From Phycisphaerales bacterium (GTDB taxonomy: Bacteria > Planctomycetota > Phycisphaerae > Phycisphaerales > SM1A02): DNA of 5,802 bases. The translations under genes were made by a program, and so were the position numbers. Shown here one piece after another: positions 5,069-5,802 of the stretch. The DNA lies in contig JAGQOI010000392.1 of the NCBI GenBank assembly GCA_020427625.1, positions 1-5,802 on the forward strand, given 5' to 3'. The notes under the pieces are model-generated. The model saw only the letters and a list, made by a program, of their open reading frames with translations, had not been told where the DNA came from and did not search any database. Within the stretch, counting starts at the first letter, position 1; every line of letters starts with the position of its first letter.

Positions 5069-5608
5069 ATGGTGCAGGGTGAGGGCACGCATCTGGAGAT
5101 CGAGCGCAGCTTTCTGCTGCGGGCCTGTCCGGCGCTGCCGCCGGAGGCGATCGCGCTGCGGATGGAGCAGGGGTATCTCGATCCGTCGGCGCCGGGTGAT
5201 GATCCGTCGGGCATCGTCGAGGGTCGTCTGCGTCGCGTGCGGCATCCGGACGGTCGGGTGGAGTGCGTGCACACCGTGAAGCGCGGGTCCGGTCTCGTGC
5301 GGGAGGAGACCGAGCGCGAGATCGACGCGACGACGTTCGAGCGTCTCTGGGCGTTCACGGCGGGTCGGCGTCTGTCGAAGACGCGTCACGTCGTGGCGCA
5401 CGGCGATCTGAAGTGGGAGGTCGACGTGTTCGACGACGTCGACCTGGTGCTCGTGGACGTGGAGTTACCGCGGGCGGATGCGCCGGCGCCGGTGCCGCCC
5501 TGGCTGGAGGGCTGGATCGAGCGCGAGGTGACAGACGACCCGCGGTACCGGAACTTCGCGATCGCGCTGCGGATCGCGCGCGGTTCGGGCGCGCCCGACG
5601 GCTCATGA
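5069..5608 (+). CDS. CYTH/triphosphate-tunnel-fold protein with altered ExExK motif
   Basis: CYTH proteins form an eight-stranded tunnel lined with acidic and basic residues. They act on triphosphates with divalent metal: inorganic triphosphatase, thiamine triphosphatase or class IV adenylate cyclase. The 179-residue product covers the whole domain: N-terminal LEIERSFLL (9-17), EGRLRRVR (51-58), TVKRGSGLVREETEREI (69-85), LSKTRHVV (102-109), LKWEVDVF (114-121), LVLVDVEL (126-133) and EVTDDPRYRNFAIA (152-165). The usual signature ExExK is present as E10-I-E12-R-S14, so the conserved Lys is Ser; the remaining charged tunnel positions look intact. Reaction and substrate cannot be told from sequence, and activity may be changed. 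The start is ATG 5069, or GTG 5072. It is divergent from the lipoprotein across a 73-bp gap that holds both ribosome sites. The hairpin repeat array begins 26 nt after its stop. Confidence 0.87.
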   Translation: MVQGEGTHLEIERSFLLRACPALPPEAIALRMEQGYLDPSAPGDDPSGIVEGRLRRVRHPDGRVECVHTVKRGSGLVREETEREIDATTFERLWAFTAGRRLSKTRHVVAHGDLKWEVDVFDDVDLVLVDVELPRADAPAPVPPWLEGWIEREVTDDPRYRNFAIALRIARGSGAPDGS

Positions 5609-5655
5609 TCCGCCCGCCGCGCCGCCCCTCGATCCACGACAACGCCCGCAGTCCC

Positions 5656-5682
5656 GGGACAGTTCCCCCGGGGAACTGTCCC
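5656..5682. repeat. Perfect hairpin in repeat copy 1
   Basis: Arms GGGACAGTTCCCC (5656-5668) and GGGGAACTGTCCC (5670-5682) pair perfectly around a single C. It lies 48 nt after the CYTH stop and could act as a bidirectional transcription stop, though no T-run follows. Just before it GTCCCGGGAC (5651-5660) is a second palindrome, found only in this copy, which would allow an alternative pairing. Confidence 0.85.
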
Positions 5683-5740
5683 ATCCAACCCCCATCGCGC
5701 CGAACGTGGCACTTCAATTCACGACAATGCCCGTCCTACC

Positions 5741-5767
5741 GGGACAGTTCCCCCGGGGAACTGTCCC
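5741..5767. repeat. Perfect hairpin in repeat copy 2
   Basis: This 27-nt hairpin is identical to the one in copy 1 (arms 5741-5753 and 5755-5767), exactly 85 nt downstream. The bases before it are changed, so the extra palindrome of copy 1 is lost. Confidence 0.85.
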
Positions 5768-5802
5768 ATCCAACCCCCATCGCGCCACACGTGGCACTTC
5801 AG

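Larger units (their letters stand above)
5635..5802. repeat. 85-bp tandem repeat array, two copies visible, continuing past the right edge
   Basis: Copy 1 spans 5635-5719 and copy 2 begins at 5720 and is cut by the window end after 83 nt. The copies differ at about 8 of 83 positions, mostly between the first ~14 bases and the hairpin. A 48-nt core (hairpin plus the following ATCCAACCCCCATCGCGCC) is identical. The palindromic unit resembles REP-type intergenic repeats built on GGGACAGTTCCC, which in other bacteria are associated with REP-associated tyrosine transposases (RAYTs). No such transposase is in the window. Confidence 0.85.

Noticed and set aside
4544..5401. 285-codon minus-strand frame across the lipoprotein and CYTH genes
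   Set aside because: Arg/His-rich shadow in conflict with two supported genes on opposite strands.
5635..5802. CRISPR array with a 48-nt repeat and a 37-nt spacer
   Set aside because: The segments between the identical cores are themselves mostly alike (same bases at most positions), so they are not independent spacers. No cas gene is present. A plain 85-bp tandem repeat explains it better.

Overview
The window is GC-rich, protein-dense bacterial chromosome. It looks like Planctomycetota, probably a Phycisphaerae-like lineage. The clues are a membrane protein ending in a CxxCGYDxRG-type zinc ribbon, a HisRS with the LRPExTP form of its histidine-binding core, and a divergent short sigma factor whose C-terminus resembles forms I associate with that phylum. 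The placement is from memory of these families, not from a search. I see no phage genes, transposase gene, tRNA or rRNA.

Layout, left to right. (1) Positions 1-701, minus strand: 5' part of hisS (histidyl-tRNA synthetase), running off the left edge. (2) 797-1573, plus: signal peptidase I, with all catalytic boxes. (3) 1570-2820, plus: a membrane protein whose start codon overlaps the lepB stop (ATGA). It is an internal duplication of a TM-exported domain-TM unit plus a C-terminal four-Cys zinc ribbon. (4) 2821-3237, minus: a RidA/YjgF-family protein lacking the catalytic Arg. It converges on gene 3, and the palindrome TGATCA supplies both stop codons. (5) 3238-3454: the largest intergenic gap, divergent, with one AT-rich patch. 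(6) 3455-4159, plus: sigma-70/ECF-like factor, overlapping by 34 nt (7) 4126-4605, plus: a small protein I do not recognise. (8) 4630-4995, minus: a small putative lipoprotein. (9) 5069-5608, plus: a CYTH/triphosphate-tunnel protein with its signature Lys replaced by Ser. (10) 5635-5802: the start of an 85-bp tandem repeat, each unit carrying a perfect 13-bp-arm hairpin, running off the right edge.

How the genes fit together: lepB and the duplicated membrane protein form a translationally coupled pair at the membrane. The sigma factor and the small protein form a second coupled pair and are the best candidate here for an uncharacterised regulatory module. hisS/lepB, rid/sigma and lipoprotein/CYTH are divergent pairs sharing short promoter regions. 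Most genes are ordinary housekeeping or accessory. The interest lies in the duplicated zinc-ribbon protein, the sigma/partner pair, two enzyme-fold proteins with altered signature residues, and the hairpin repeat array. No intergenic stretch exceeds 300 bases.
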